From positions 7,748,001 through 7,812,000 of the forward strand of contig NC_079885.1 in NCBI RefSeq assembly GCF_029227915.1: DNA of 64,000 nt, given 5' to 3'. A program made the position numbers and the translations under genes. This document shows positions 7,842-17,817 of the stretch, one piece after another. Source of the stretch: Hydractinia symbiolongicarpus (Eukaryota; Cnidaria; Hydrozoa; Anthoathecata; Hydractiniidae). Position 1 is the first letter of the stretch. Each line of letters starts with the position of its first letter. The notes below the pieces were generated by a model, which made no database searches, was not told the origin of the DNA, and worked only from the letters and a program-made list of their open reading frames with translations.

Positions 7842-10757
7842 AATCTTGAATCTTGAATAACCCACACCATTTACCATTTAGATTGGGTGCAGGGTTTTAC
7901 TTACTAGTTTGGGAGATAACACTAAATGTAGTATAGGGAAATTCACATGTCATATAGGGAAATGGTTTCCCATATAGGAAACCGTTTCCTAAACTAATTT
8001 TTTTGATTTTAATTTGGGTTTCGCTTTTGGGAAACCGTTACCCATTCTGTATGTATCAGCTGTCTTCGCTTCTATCATCTACTGTAAGATTTTCTTCAGT
8101 ATAAGTAGTTGCTTCAGCTGCAATATATATGTGTCTTGAAAGGGACTTCCATGTATTTCGATCTTCAGCGATTACCCTTAAGACCTTTAGGTCATGTTTC
8201 GAAATCAATTGCGAGACGCCAAATTTTATTGCAAAACTGTTATCAGATTCCACTGCTCTTCTTATATCATTGTTTAAACTGATTGGTAACGTAATTCTTT
8301 GACGACCTTTGAATTTTGATACTTGCGATTGTTCAAAATAGTGATTCATAGCCAGTTGAGCGGGTGTGTCTTTCTGTAATCTGAGAACATGCCCAAATAA
8401 CCTCCATCGAGCTTGGATTATATCCAATGTAATAGGTCTTGTTTTTGATATTTCGTACAACTTCTTGTTCCTTATTGTTACTGGGTATTTGATGTTTAAT
8501 ACTTGACGAAGTTGTCGACGATGGAAGGAATTCATGTTCTTTTCTTCATTTTTGTTCAAACCCCATGTACCACAGTTGTATAATAATATGGATTTGACTA
8601 CAGTTTGATAGATTCTGATTTTTAGCTGAGTACTGATTTTATCTTTCTTAATCCACACATCACTTATTTTCTGTAGGGCAGCTGTTGACAATGCTTTTCT
8701 GTTAGCTATATCTTCATGGATACCTAGCTTTGACCCCAATTTCTTGACATGTCTCCACGGTTCATTTGTTTCGTTGTTTACTTTTTTCTTTCTTTCTAGT
8801 AATGTGTGTTCTGTTGTTGTCTCGTTTACCAACAAATTATCCTTAGCTAAAGTTTCTTTTATGATGTTATTGAATTTCTTCTTTTTGTTGATGTCATCTG
8901 TGATGTGGTCGTAATCATCAGCGTATATCACTTCAGTCACTGGGAGTAATGATTCGTTTCTTTTTGAGTATGAATGTTCGTCAAGGATATGGTCTTTTTC
9001 CAGAATTTTTCTAACTTTACGTAAGGAGCTTTCGAAATATATGTTAAACAAACAACCACTTATTCCGTCACCTTGAGGACTTCCGATGTTACTGGAAAAA
9101 GGTGTCGTATCTACATCTTTCATTCTGATTTCAAGATTTGTGTTAGCAAGTAAAAATCGAATTAATCTCAATTCATCTTCGTTTATTACATTACCAAGGA
9201 TGTTTAACAACTCGTCTCTTTTGATGGTGTCAAATGCGGAACTCATGTCAATACCTGTAATATAAATCTTCTCCTGGTATTTTTCAATTCTTGCAACTAA
9301 CCAGCGATGAGTCCATACAGCGTCTGACGTGCTTCGATTTTGTCGGAAAGCACTTTGGCTTAATGAAAGGTAGTCGTCAATTTTTGGGTTGATGCGTTGA
9401 AGAGCTACGTTGGAAATAATCTTTCGAATGATTGGAAGTAGAGTTACAGGACGTAGATTTTTAACAGGGCCTTTAGGTTTTTTAGGCTTACACAGTGGGA
9501 TGAGGATACCTTTTCCAACATCGATGTCTTCATTTTTGTTGAAACAGTCATTCACTATATCAGCTATTTCATTGTGACAAATCGTGGGAGCATATTTAAT
9601 AAGTTCAGCTGAGATGTTATCGAAACCTGATGCTCTGTTGTTGTTAAGTAGATTTGCACATTTTCTGATTTCCTCAGTAGTAATTGGTTGGTTCAATGGT
9701 TTAGGATTATCGATGAATTGTTGTAAGTTGGTTTCATTTGGTTTGTAGAATTGTGTTTGAAAGTGAGATTTAATGGTTTCATATACTAGTTGTGGTGATG
9801 CAATATGTTTACCAGTTTCGTCGTGAACATATGGATTTTCATATGGTTTTGAGTGCAGCATCCGTAGGGCTTTGAACGTTTTTGCTGTATCCTTCATTTG
9901 GTTGATTTCACTTAATTTATTTTCGATTTCTTTTGTTTTATTTTCTAGCAGCTTGTCTTTGATACGTCTCATGATGTTATTTCTTTCGCTTTTTAACCTT
10001 GTCATCTTGTCAAGATCTTTGCAGTTACTGATTTGAATATGAAGTTCCTTTTGTGTTTTTGACATTTGTTCAATTTCTGGATCATAGTTATGACCATGGT
10101 TACGATTTCTTGGGGTCTGTCTAGGAAGTGTTTGTTCAGCAGCAGATTTAATTGATTGTTTCACTGCATCCCATTTTTCTTTAATACTGATGTTTTCTGA
10201 AACATTTGATTGTAAACTTGTTTCTAGATTTTGTTGGTAAGCTTTTCTTATGTTTTCATTATTGGTAAGGTGTGTTATGTCTACTTTCTTGATGTTATCT
10301 TTCACCGTCCTTGTTTTTTTAAAGACTTGAAAAGGTTTAACTTTAATTTTACTCAGTACTAATCTGTGGTCACTACTTGTCATGGTTCCACTAAATGACC
10401 TGGCATCTTGTAGGATATGTTTTTGTTTTTGAAGAACAATGATGAAATCTATTTGTGAATATATTGTGATGACTTTATCTTTGTTTGCATTTTGTCTTTG
10501 ATTTGCCCAAGTTGTTATATGTTTAGCAGGATGGTTGAATGCTGTATTGGCTAAAAATAATTTGTTGATGTTGCAAAAATCAATTAAGAGTTGTCCATTG
10601 TCATTTCTTTTTCCTTTACCATAGATACCTGTACATTCCTCTTTCGCTTTTCCTACTCTGCTATTAAAATCCCCAGCTATTAAGGTGATCAGACTTTTAT
10701 TTTTGTATTTATTGATGATATTTGATATCTGGTGGTATAGCTGATCTACTTCTTCTG
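7842..10757 (-). mobile_element. APE-type non-LTR retrotransposon inserted antisense into copy A
   Basis: The minus-strand element runs from a 5' junction at about 10752-10757 to a tail of three TTCAAGA-type units at 7838-7860. The junction is placed where plus-strand similarity to another copy of the host element (34700-34760) begins (TGCACGCTC). About 195 bases of 3' UTR follow the stop codon and hold a cluster of GGGAAACC-like words. The 5' truncation inside the endonuclease domain is the usual outcome of target-primed reverse transcription. I did not find the missing part of copy A beyond the tail, so the insertion may have come with a deletion. Confidence 0.75.
8056..10757 (-). CDS. LINE ORF2: APE endonuclease (partial), reverse transcriptase, C-terminal domain
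   Basis: About 900 residues without a stop. Near the N-terminus come AGDFNSRVG (the GDFN box of AP endonucleases) and, about 100 residues later, SSDHRLV (the SDH box). The first part of the endonuclease, including its catalytic Glu, is missing. The RT follows with NLRPVTLLP, DMSSAFDTI, GSPQGDGISG and the catalytic VIYADDYDHI. A C-terminal region ending RWRLFGHVLR-type text is typical of RTE-like and related LINEs. The first 42 codons of the apparent ORF, above 10757, are antisense copy A and not part of the gene. The uninterrupted frame points to a recent insertion. The clade is uncertain. Confidence 0.85.
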
Positions 10758-13700
10758 CACGCTCTGCAAGAACTGATCTTGCCACCATTTGGTTGGATAT
10801 CGCAAGTGCGTATCCCTCAATACCGCACAGATTAATCTTTTTTGCTTTGGAAAGGTATGGTATATCTCCTAGTTGGATTGCCATTGTAAAGGGTTACTAT
10901 TCTGGGCTGTACAGCAAATCATACTCCAAATCTGCTCCAAGCAATTGGCACCAGCACTTCAGGGGCATCTTCGCTGGCTGCACCCTGTCTATCGTCTTGT
11001 TTTTATCAGGCATAAATGTTATTTTGGAGTATACGCTGGCAACATCTGTGTCATGCTACATCACCTCTAACAGAGTATCCTTACCTTTAATAAGGGCTTT
11101 TATGGACGACATAAACATCATGTCTTCTTCTGTTGCTGGAACACAAGTACTCCTTAACAGGTGCACCACAGCTCTAAGTTGGGCCAATATGACATTTCGC
11201 GCTGAAAAATCCCGTAGTTTTGTGATCATCAAGGGAAGATCTATCAATAGCACCCCTTTTAGTGTAAGTAGCCCTGAAAACGACATTGATTTCTCACAGT
11301 ATATCCCATCTATTCATGCCTCGCCAGTGCGATTTTTAGGCCGGATTATTGATTGTTCTATCTCAGACAGGAAGTCCATCAACGAATTGGAGGAAAAGCT
11401 GATAGAAGGGCTTGGTGTCATTAATAAGTCCTTATACACTGGAGCGCAAAAACTTTGGATCTTGCAACATCTTTTGATCCCGCGAATTCAGTGGCCACTG
11501 TTAATATACGAGGTCTCGATGTCTGTTGCTGGGCGCCTAGAGCAAAAGGTTTCAGTGTTCATACGAAAATGGCTGAACTTACACCGTTCCATCACAAACA
11601 TTTCCCTATATGCTGACTCCTCTCCTTGCCCTCTGCCCATTAAGAGCCTCACTTCTATTTTAAAATCCGCAAAGATTAGCGGCCACCTACTTTTGCGTCA
11701 CTCCAAAGATCCGATTCTGTCAACACTCGATCCATCTTTAAAGGCAGGTTCTTGGAAGGTGAGCGATGCAGTTAACATAGCTGAGGGTGAATTAAAGTAC
11801 AAGACCATAAGGGGTCCTGTACAGCGTGGACGAACCGGTCTTGGCATTTCTAAAGTGGAAGTAATACCACCAAAAACCACTCACAAGTACAGAAAGTTAA
11901 TCGCAAAAACATCGGCTGAGATTGACGAGGAAAGCTATCTATCTAAGGCACTGCAACTTCAGGTGCAGGGCCAATGGACAAGATGGGAGAACTACGTAAA
12001 GTTTGATCTTTCATGGAAGAACATCCTAGCAACTCCTCCTAATCTCTTATCTTTCTGCCTGCAATCCACTTACGATGTTCTGCCATCACCAAGTAACCTA
12101 AGGAGGTGGAAAATAAATACAGAACCATCATGTTTCCTATGTCACAAAGAAATTTGCACTTCTGCTCACATTCTTGGTGCTTGTAAAACTGCTCTTTCCC
12201 AGGGTAGATATACCTTTAGACACGATTCTGTACTTACCCATTTGGTAGAAACTTTGAAAAAGTTCATTTTTGAGCTTCCTTCTGAACCTCCTAAAAATTG
12301 TCAAAAAATAACCTTTCTGAGAGCCGGGTCAAAGGCACATACAAAATCTAAAGTGTCAGGTATACTGCACCTTACCAAAGATTGGAAGATTGTTGCTGAC
12401 ACACACTCGAACTATGTGTTTCCTAGCCATATTGCCATTTCTGAGCTTAAACCGGACCTTGTGTTATATTCAAATGACCTTAAGCGCGTTATTATTGTAG
12501 AACTCACTTGCCCATGTGAGGAAAACATGAATGCTTGGCACTCCACAAAAGTTGCCAAATATTCCTGTTTAATGAATGTGATTATGGTTAATGGCTGGCA
12601 AGTTGATTTCTTCGCAGTGGAAGTAGGAGCAAGAGGATATTGTGCAAGAACCCACACTGCCTGTTTAAAAAGAATGGGTTTCACCAACAAACTTGCTTAT
12701 TCCACTGCAAATGATCTCGGTAAAATCAGTATGAGGTCTTCTTTTTGTATCTGGCTGGCACGTGAATCCAATGTTTGGTCAACTGACTCCTTAATGCAAT
12801 TACCCAAATCCAAGCAGGCTTTGCCCATTGTGGAGACCAAGGGTGTTTCATCTCGCCGAAAGGGGCCATCTAAAAAGGTTAGCCAAAATAAAAATGACAC
12901 TCAACCAATTAGTGTCTATAAAAACATCGGTTTTTTAAACAAAGGCAACACTTGTTACGCCAACGCCATTTTGCAAGTATTAAGTACCATTCCAACACTC
13001 TGGTGCCAGAGTGGGTCAGAATCGTTTCATTTATCACCTATTGCGAGGTCTATTTCGCTTAACATGGCGAAGCTGAAGCAATCATTGTCACCTGTTGACC
13101 CTTCGAATTTTCTCTGGGCCCTTGAACGTCAAATGCACTCTGATGGGAAACTGGACTTCCAATTTAATACTCAGCAAGATGTAGCAGAGATTTTGTTTGT
13201 GGTTTTGGACGCCCTTAAGGGATTTTCCCCGATTGCTGCAGATAAAATCTCAACTGAAATCTCAATGTCCGTAAGCTGTAACACCTGCCTGTGCACCTCG
13301 GTAAATGTCGAAATGCAGGACATTTTAACACTGCCAATGACATCTAAAATCCAATCTTGTGTCAGCAAATTTTTAGAACCGGAAATTCTAACTGATGGAA
13401 ACAAGTGGTTTTGTCCGCAATGCTTTGCACATAGAGAGAGTACTAGAGAAACGCAAATCAGCAGGAGTAGTGAAATCTTATTCCTGCATCTTAAAAGGTT
13501 TTTAAAACATGGTGAACATCTGGTAAAAGACAACAGAGTTGTTGAATGTGTTTCTTTACGTGACTCCCTCCTGCAACTACCTCTCGTCAGTGATACGGAC
13601 ACAATGTTTAATCAGAACTACTCATTGTTAGCAACAATTAATCACTCCGGTACATTAACCGCAGGTCATTATTGGGCTTATGTTAAGGATCCTGCCACAA

Positions 13701-13798
13701 ATTCTTGGTACCACTGCAATGATAGAGCGGTTTGCAAATGCTCTCCACCTATTCTCAACAACAATTCATGTTATATTCTTTGTTACGTTCGCTGTTGA
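10757..13798 (+). CDS. Copy A: RT - CCHC - restriction-like endonuclease - USP fusion protein (5' end lost)
   Basis: The frame is open from the LINE junction; no ATG is needed there, because the true N-terminus was cut off by the LINE. Residues are counted from the TTG at 10793. The RT has LDIASAYPS (first catalytic Asp, residue 2), GIFAGCTLS (about 58-66) and FMDD (103-106). The knuckle is C447-C450-H459-C464, followed by RHD. The RLE is PDLVL (554-558), 11 residues, VELTCP (569-574), then KVAKY, the R2-type PD-(D/E)xK order. The USP has NKGNTCY (Cys721), QQD (794-796), CxxC pairs at 829/832 and 874/877, LHLKRF, and INHSGTLTAGHYWAY (His959) with CND at 975-977. All three active sites look complete. 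R2-like elements use the RLE to nick the target and the RT to copy RNA there. The USP should remove ubiquitin from element or host proteins, but that is inference. The protein ends 24 residues after the CND motif. Confidence 0.85.
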   Translation, partial: ARSARTDLATIWLDIASAYPSIPHRLIFFALERYGISPSWIAIVKGYYSGLYSKSYSKSAPSNWHQHFRGIFAGCTLSIVLFLSGINVILEYTLATSVSCYITSNRVSLPLIRAFMDDINIMSSSVAGTQVLLNRCTTALSWANMTFRAEKSRSFVIIKGRSINSTPFSVSSPENDIDFSQYIPSIHASPVRFLGRIIDCSISDRKSINELEEKLIEGLGVINKSLYTGAQKLWILQHLLIPRIQWPLLIYEVSMSVAGRLEQKVSVFIRKWLNLHRSITNISLYADSSPCPLPIKSLTSILKSAKISGHLLLRHSKDPILSTLDPSLKAGSWKVSDAVNIAEGELKYKTIRGPVQRGRTGLGISKVEVIPPKTTHKYRKLIAKTSAEIDEESYLSKALQLQVQGQWTRWENYVKFDLSWKNILATPPNLLSFCLQSTYDVLPSPSNLRRWKINTEPSCFLCHKEICTSAHILGACKTALSQGRYTFRHDSVLTHLVETLKKFIFELPSEPPKNCQKITFLRAGSKAHTKSKVSGILHLTKDWKIVADTHSNYVFPSHIAISELKPDLVLYSNDLKRVIIVELTCPCEENMNAWHSTKVAKYSCLMNVIMVNGWQVDFFAVEVGARGYCARTHTACLKRMGFTNKLAYSTANDLGKISMRSSFCIWLARESNVWSTDSLMQLPKSKQALPIVETKGVSSRRKGPSKKVSQNKNDTQPISVYKNIGFLNKGNTCYANAILQVLSTIPTLWCQSGSESFHLSPIARSISLNMAKLKQSLSPVDPSNFLWALERQMHSDGKLDFQFNTQQDVAEILFVVLDALKGFSPIAADKISTEISMSVSCNTCLCTSVNVEMQDILTLPMTSKIQSCVSKFLEPEILTDGNKWFCPQCFAHRESTRETQISRSSEILFLHLKRFLKHGEHLVKDNRVVECVSLRDSLLQLPLVSDTDTMFNQNYSLLATINHSGTLTAGHYWAYVKDPATNSWYHCNDRAVCKCSPPILNNNSCYILCYVRC

Positions 13799-14540
13799 TC
13801 CGCTTTTTCTTTCTTTCTTATACATTTATCATTACGTTTATAAAACCTGTACTTCCAGGGTCATGGGGGAGGAAAATGTAAATCCGAGCGGTTTTATATT
13901 ACCCCAGCTAGTTCATTCGAACCAGTTTGCCGTCAATACCCAGAGGGTAAACAGTTCAGCTCACTCTTCTCTGGTAACTTAAAAGAAGCTTAGCAAGGGG
14001 GTTTGCTTTCAGCTTGTCTTTGGGTGTAACGACCCCACTTTTTACCCCAGTTCAGTAAGGTGCCCAAGTTTACTAACTTGGTCTTCAGGCTTGACAACCC
14101 TGCTGTCCTTAGTCAAAATATGTACAGGCTGGTCCTGTCATGACAACCTCCTGTGTAAGGCTGAGTGTTGGGGCCCTGTAACACATGTGGAAAGCTACAG
14201 CCAGAGTCACAAGTTCTGGCGCACAGGAGGGTTTTATATAATTCTTTTTTTATATTATATATTTTTGACATATACATTTTTTCCATTTGTGTTTGTTCTG
14301 TAACCAGTCCGTTTATGTTGTTAGATCTGTCTTGTGTCGTATTGTTTGTGATTGAAGGATTGTTTTTTCTCTTTAAGATTTTCTCAGTGAATAGTTATAG
14401 GTCCAAGTTGGACAGTACTCATGCTTGTAATAAGCAAGAAAGTGTATTCAGCACCTTCTTCTGGGAGCCTAATCCCAATTTTATTTACATCCACCGTCCC
14501 TGTAGACAAGATACTTCAGTGCAGCTTGCTGTATTGTAAA
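13799..14540 (+). other. 3' UTR of copy A (A class, structured)
   Basis: Directly after the USP stop. It contains the module AGCAAGGGGGTTTG at 13992-14005 with hairpin GGGT/ACCC (14022-14025 with 14032-14035). Further on are an ACATGT pair, a GCCAGA/TCTGGC hairpin (14200-14205 with 14215-14220), and a 3' end with GCAGCTTGCTGT near 14520-14532. The same order recurs at 15072-15735 and 32566-33003. Several stems differ in sequence between copies but stay paired, so the RNA fold is probably what is conserved. In R2-type elements the 3' UTR is what the RT recognises; I infer the same role here. Confidence 0.65.
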
Positions 14541-15071
14541 CCTTTTTCATCAACAATCAGAGGTCGGTGCATAGACATTTATGATCGTAATCAATCCATT
14601 TTCATCTTTCCTCGTTAGTTTTTGTTTGGTTTTCTTTCTATTTATCGTAGTGCTTGTAAAATGACTTACTTTCCTGATTTTAAGTTTCAGACCATTTTAC
14701 GGAATTGTGGAAAGAGGCTACGAATTTTTTTTTCCTTTGGTGAAAATTTGCAGAAAAATATTCCCTTTCTATTGAATAAAAGTTCGTAGTGCGCTTCTGT
14801 AGCCAGCTCTTGCGCAGATTCCTTTCTATTTTGATGGTTTTCTGAGTGGGAAACCATTGCCGTATTTCTTGCCCGTTTAGGGTAACGATTACCCAAATGG
14901 GAAACCGCGAAGTTTCTCAAATAGGAAACCATTTCCCAGATGGGTAGTGGTTTCCATTTTCATCTCAACTCCCGAACTGCTTAGTTCTTTTTTTTCTTTT
15001 TTTCTTTTTCTTTCTTTTCTGTTCGTTTTTTTTTTCTGTTCCACTTGTTTGTTTCTCTCTCCCCCCATTGT
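14541..15071. other. Gap with a cluster of GGGAAACC words
   Basis: No gene. Between 14845 and 14955 the word GGGAAACC or its complement appears at least four times in both orientations, so short palindromes can form. A similar cluster lies at 7955-8040 in the LINE 3' UTR. A polypyrimidine run occupies 14983-15066. Confidence 0.45.
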
Positions 15072-15735
15072 AAGTAAGAAGCTTAGCAAGGGGGCTTGGC
15101 AATTGCCTTGTCTTTGGGTGTAACGACCCCACTTATAACCCCAGTTCTGTAGGGAGGCTAAGTTGGCTCACTTAGTCTACAGGGTTAACGATCCTGCTAT
15201 ACCTGATGTTACGAAGAAGCTATATAAGGGGTTTTCATTTCTATCTTTCTTGTTTCCGTGACTTTACATCCACGTTCATTACTCCACTGTTTTCAGGCTG
15301 GTCCTGACTTACGGCTGGTCCGAAGCAAAGGGCTGGTCCAAAGCGACAACTGCACATGTAAGGCTGAGTGTTGGGATCCCGTAACACATGTGGAAAGCTA
15401 CTGCCAGGTTCACAAGTCCTGGCGCTCGGGTGGTTGTCTACTTATATTTATAGTTTTATTTTTATTTATTTTTATAGTAAATTCTTTGTTGTATTGTTGT
15501 CGTTATGTCTGTTTTCATGTTGTCAGTTTTTGTGTACCGACCGTTAGTTGTACGTATTGTATTGTGTATAGAGGGTTGTTTGGTTCAATTACCTTGAATC
15601 TACAGATTATCCTTGCAAAAAGGGAGATCTTGCATTGCGTTTTGATCTTTAAAGGGTGTAACCTCTACAATTTTAACTTCAAGGGTCGTTAGACCAGTTC
15701 CATCATCACAGCTTGCTGTTTTGTTATCTCAAAAT
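15072..15735 (+). mobile_element. 5'-truncated copy of the family: A-class 3' UTR only
   Basis: It begins at AAGAAGCTTAGCAAGGGG, as does the module in copy A's UTR, and ends GCTTGCTGTTTTGTTATCTC. It has the GGGT/ACCC hairpin, the ACATGT pair, GCCAGG/CCTGGC (15403-15408 with 15418-15423), AGAGGGTGTAACCTCT-like text near 15655, and the terminal hairpin ACAGC-TT-GCTGT (15708-15719). No coding sequence. Either a 5'-truncated retrocopy or a non-autonomous derivative that uses the same RT. Confidence 0.6.
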
Positions 15736-15849
15736 CAATTCTTCTATCCAGTCTGTCACTTCTTCCAATCTTCTAACCTTGTTTGATTCCTGAAGCTACT
15801 CCTTGATTTTCTGCTTTATCCTACGTTTTACTTCAGTACCTGTTGTTGT

Positions 15850-15975
15850 CTCCTTAGAAAAAGGAAGAATTTGGTTCCTTTATATGAGCATATTCTTTAG
15901 AGGAGCAAAACCTCTAGAATTTAAATTTTAAGACTTAACTGGTCGAGTTTATCATTGTGCGTGCACTTTGTTATT
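15850..15975 (+). mobile_element. B-class 3'-UTR tail fragment
   Basis: Nearly identical to 19945-20080. It has the hairpin TTTAGAGG-AGCAAAA-CCTCTA and ends with GTGC-GT-GCAC (15957-15966) after GTTTATCATT. Only the last 125 bases of the UTR are present. Confidence 0.6.
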
Positions 15976-16436
15976 TTCATTCTCATATCTCAGCTGCGAA
16001 GGGAAGTGCATTTAATATCTTTGCTCAGCACGACGTCCCCGAGGTTCTTGAATATATCCTAGACTTTCCATTTCTTGGAAGTCTTTTTAGTATTGGCATC
16101 AAGACATCAACCACTTGCAATTCATGTTATATTACCAGCTCCTCAGAAGTTATAGCACCATGCATCCAACTTTCTCTGCACCCTACGTTACAATCTTCCT
16201 TAGATAATTTCTTTGAAAGCGAGGAGTTGTCAGACACCAATGCCTACTTCTGCCATGTTTGGAACGCTCATCAAACTGCTGTAGTTGAAAGAGAGGTAGT
16301 GTCGTGCAGTTCCCATCTCATTTTACAGTTAAAACGGTCTTGTGTCAAAAATTGCCTCTCGTATTACTGCTTACCCTTGTACCCTTTCCATACCTTTTAC
16401 TTCAAGTGTCCCTCAAACTCAGAACTCGTATTGTTT
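15976..16436 (+). pseudogene. USP middle fragment (B subfamily), out of order
   Basis: The frame reads AFNIFAQHDVPEVLEYIL (degenerate QQD box), then CNSC, SEELSDTNAYFC and LILQLKR. It matches the middle of the B-subfamily USP at 18493-19384. The Cys box and the His box are both absent. It is sandwiched between a B-class UTR tail and the RT segment of copy B, the reverse of the normal order. It therefore comes from a different copy or from a rearrangement. Confidence 0.65.
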
Positions 16437-17153
16437 CACTAGAACAAAAGTTTTCTTTCTTCATAAGAAAGTGGCTGAGACTCCATCACTCTATTTCTAA
16501 CATAAGTTTGTATTCCGCTTCATCGCCAAGCCCGTTACCTTAAAAAGTCTATCCTCTGTACTAAAATCTGCTAAGATCAGCGGTCATCTTCTCCTCCGAG
16601 ATTCGGCTGATCCTCTAGTCTCAGACTCTCCTCCAGACTTAAAGGCTGGACACTGGAAGGTAGATCAAACAGTAAAATCAGCAGAGTGTCAACTCGAGTT
16701 CAAGAAAATATTTGGTTTCCACCAGTTCGGTAGAGCAGGCTGGGACTGGTAAGCCATAAGAGTGTCCCAGCGATTGGTACCCATTCTTACCGCAAACTTG
16801 TATCAGATGTTGTGCAGGACAATGAGGAAGACATCTATTATGCTCGAGCCGTTCAGCTTCATGTCCAAGGTAACTGGACTAAATGGTGCTCGTTTATTAA
16901 ATACGATCTTTCTTGGAAAAACCTACTGTCTCTGCCGCAAAGTTTATCTTCGTTTTGCATCGGCGCAACCTATGACACGCTTCCTTCTCCTACAAATCTT
17001 GTCAAGTGGGGAATTCAAAATGGTTGCACCCTATGTAAAACACCCTCTTGTAACGTGTCCCACATTTCAGGCGCTTGTAAATTAGCCCTTTCAAAAGGTA
17101 GATTCACGTACCGCCACGACACTGTTCTACGTGTGTTGGTGACAGATTAACAG
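16437..17153 (+). pseudogene. Copy B: RT thumb and CCHC region
   Basis: Starting at LEQKFSFFIRKWL, the plus strand follows copy A residues 249-480 across two frames. It includes SWKNLLSLPQSLSSF, ATYDTLPSPTNL and the knuckle CTLCKTPSCNVSHISGAC. It ends RFTYRHDTVLRVLV just before 17153. The RT catalytic core is missing; the USP fragment lies in its place. Stop codons and at least one frameshift (near 16540) show it is dead. The reading resumes at 17818 after an inserted UTR-only copy. Confidence 0.7.
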
Positions 17154-17817
17154 TCACGAGTCATATGTTTTCTTTTTAGAAGAGCTGAGATAAGAATATT
17201 TTAACCGGAATGAGTCAGCAAGGGGGCTTGACTACACTCAGTCTTGTCTTTGGAGAGTGACGACTCCACTTATTACCCCAGTCAAAAGTAAAACAAAATC
17301 AAATAAAAATTAAGTTAACAAGGCGGTTTGATCATACTAGTTCTTGTCTTTGGAGAGTGACAACTCCACTTATTACCCCAGTTAAAAAAAAATAAATAAA
17401 TAAAAAAATTAAAAAAATATATTAGCAGGGGGGTTTGATCACACATGATCTTGTCTTTGGAGAGTAACGACTCCACTTATTACCTGAGTTAAAAACAAAG
17501 AATAGCACATTTGAACAGAAAGTGGTCAAAGTTAATTTTAGGAAGATAGGGATGTCTAGTTTCTGCTGATGACCGTCCGCGGACCTCTTTGAGGTGACCC
17601 AGCTAGACATCCAGGGTACTTAGGTTCAGAAATATCTTTTCAAATGTGTTGTGTCCTTTTAATTTTATTTTTTTTATATATATTTAAATATATATATATA
17701 AAAGGGAGAATTGTGCTTTTAGAGGCATATCCTCTAGAGGAGTACAACCTCTAGCTTGTTTGCAAAGACCTAACAGGTGGAGTTCATCATTGCCGTGGCT
17801 TGCCACCTCTTTGTAAA
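17154..17817 (+). mobile_element. B-class 3'-UTR copy inserted inside copy B, with three tandem modules
   Basis: This interrupts the copy B protein between the RHD segment and the RLE. It contains three modules of about 100 bases (17217, 17316 and 17423), each AGCAAGGGGG-like, then TCTTTGGAGAGTGACGACTCC (hairpin GGAG/CTCC), then TTACCCCAGT. Then come the three-way-junction element (outer stem GGATGTCTAG 17550-17559 with 17603-17612, inner hairpins GTCCGCGGAC and CTC-TTT-GAG), the TAGAGGAGTACAACCTCTA hairpin and the terminal hairpin GTGGC-TT-GCCAC (17795-17806). No ORF. A clean insertion whose ends mark the element's 3' terminus. Confidence 0.65.

Noticed and set aside
10758-10884. The first 42 codons of the long minus-strand LINE frame as LINE protein
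   Set aside because: They are antisense to the conserved RT segment of copy A, and the same antisense text occurs at 34745-34853 where no LINE is present.
10757-13798. Assembly artefact joining an RT to a host USP gene
   Set aside because: Copies B and C show the same order, and the USP is followed by the element's own 3' UTR class.
13982-14540. tRNA-like or spliced-leader RNA genes in the UTR modules
   Set aside because: I could not fit a tRNA cloverleaf with A/B boxes, nor a donor site followed by an Sm site.
17217-17490. CRISPR array
   Set aside because: The repeats are long and imperfect, contain internal hairpins and occur in a eukaryotic retroelement UTR. There are no unique spacers of regular length.
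17560-17600. Hammerhead ribozyme at CTGATGACC in the B-class UTR
   Set aside because: CTGATGA is present, but no GAAA follows the next helix, and the other B-class copies lack CTGATGA. The region is better explained by the three-way junction.
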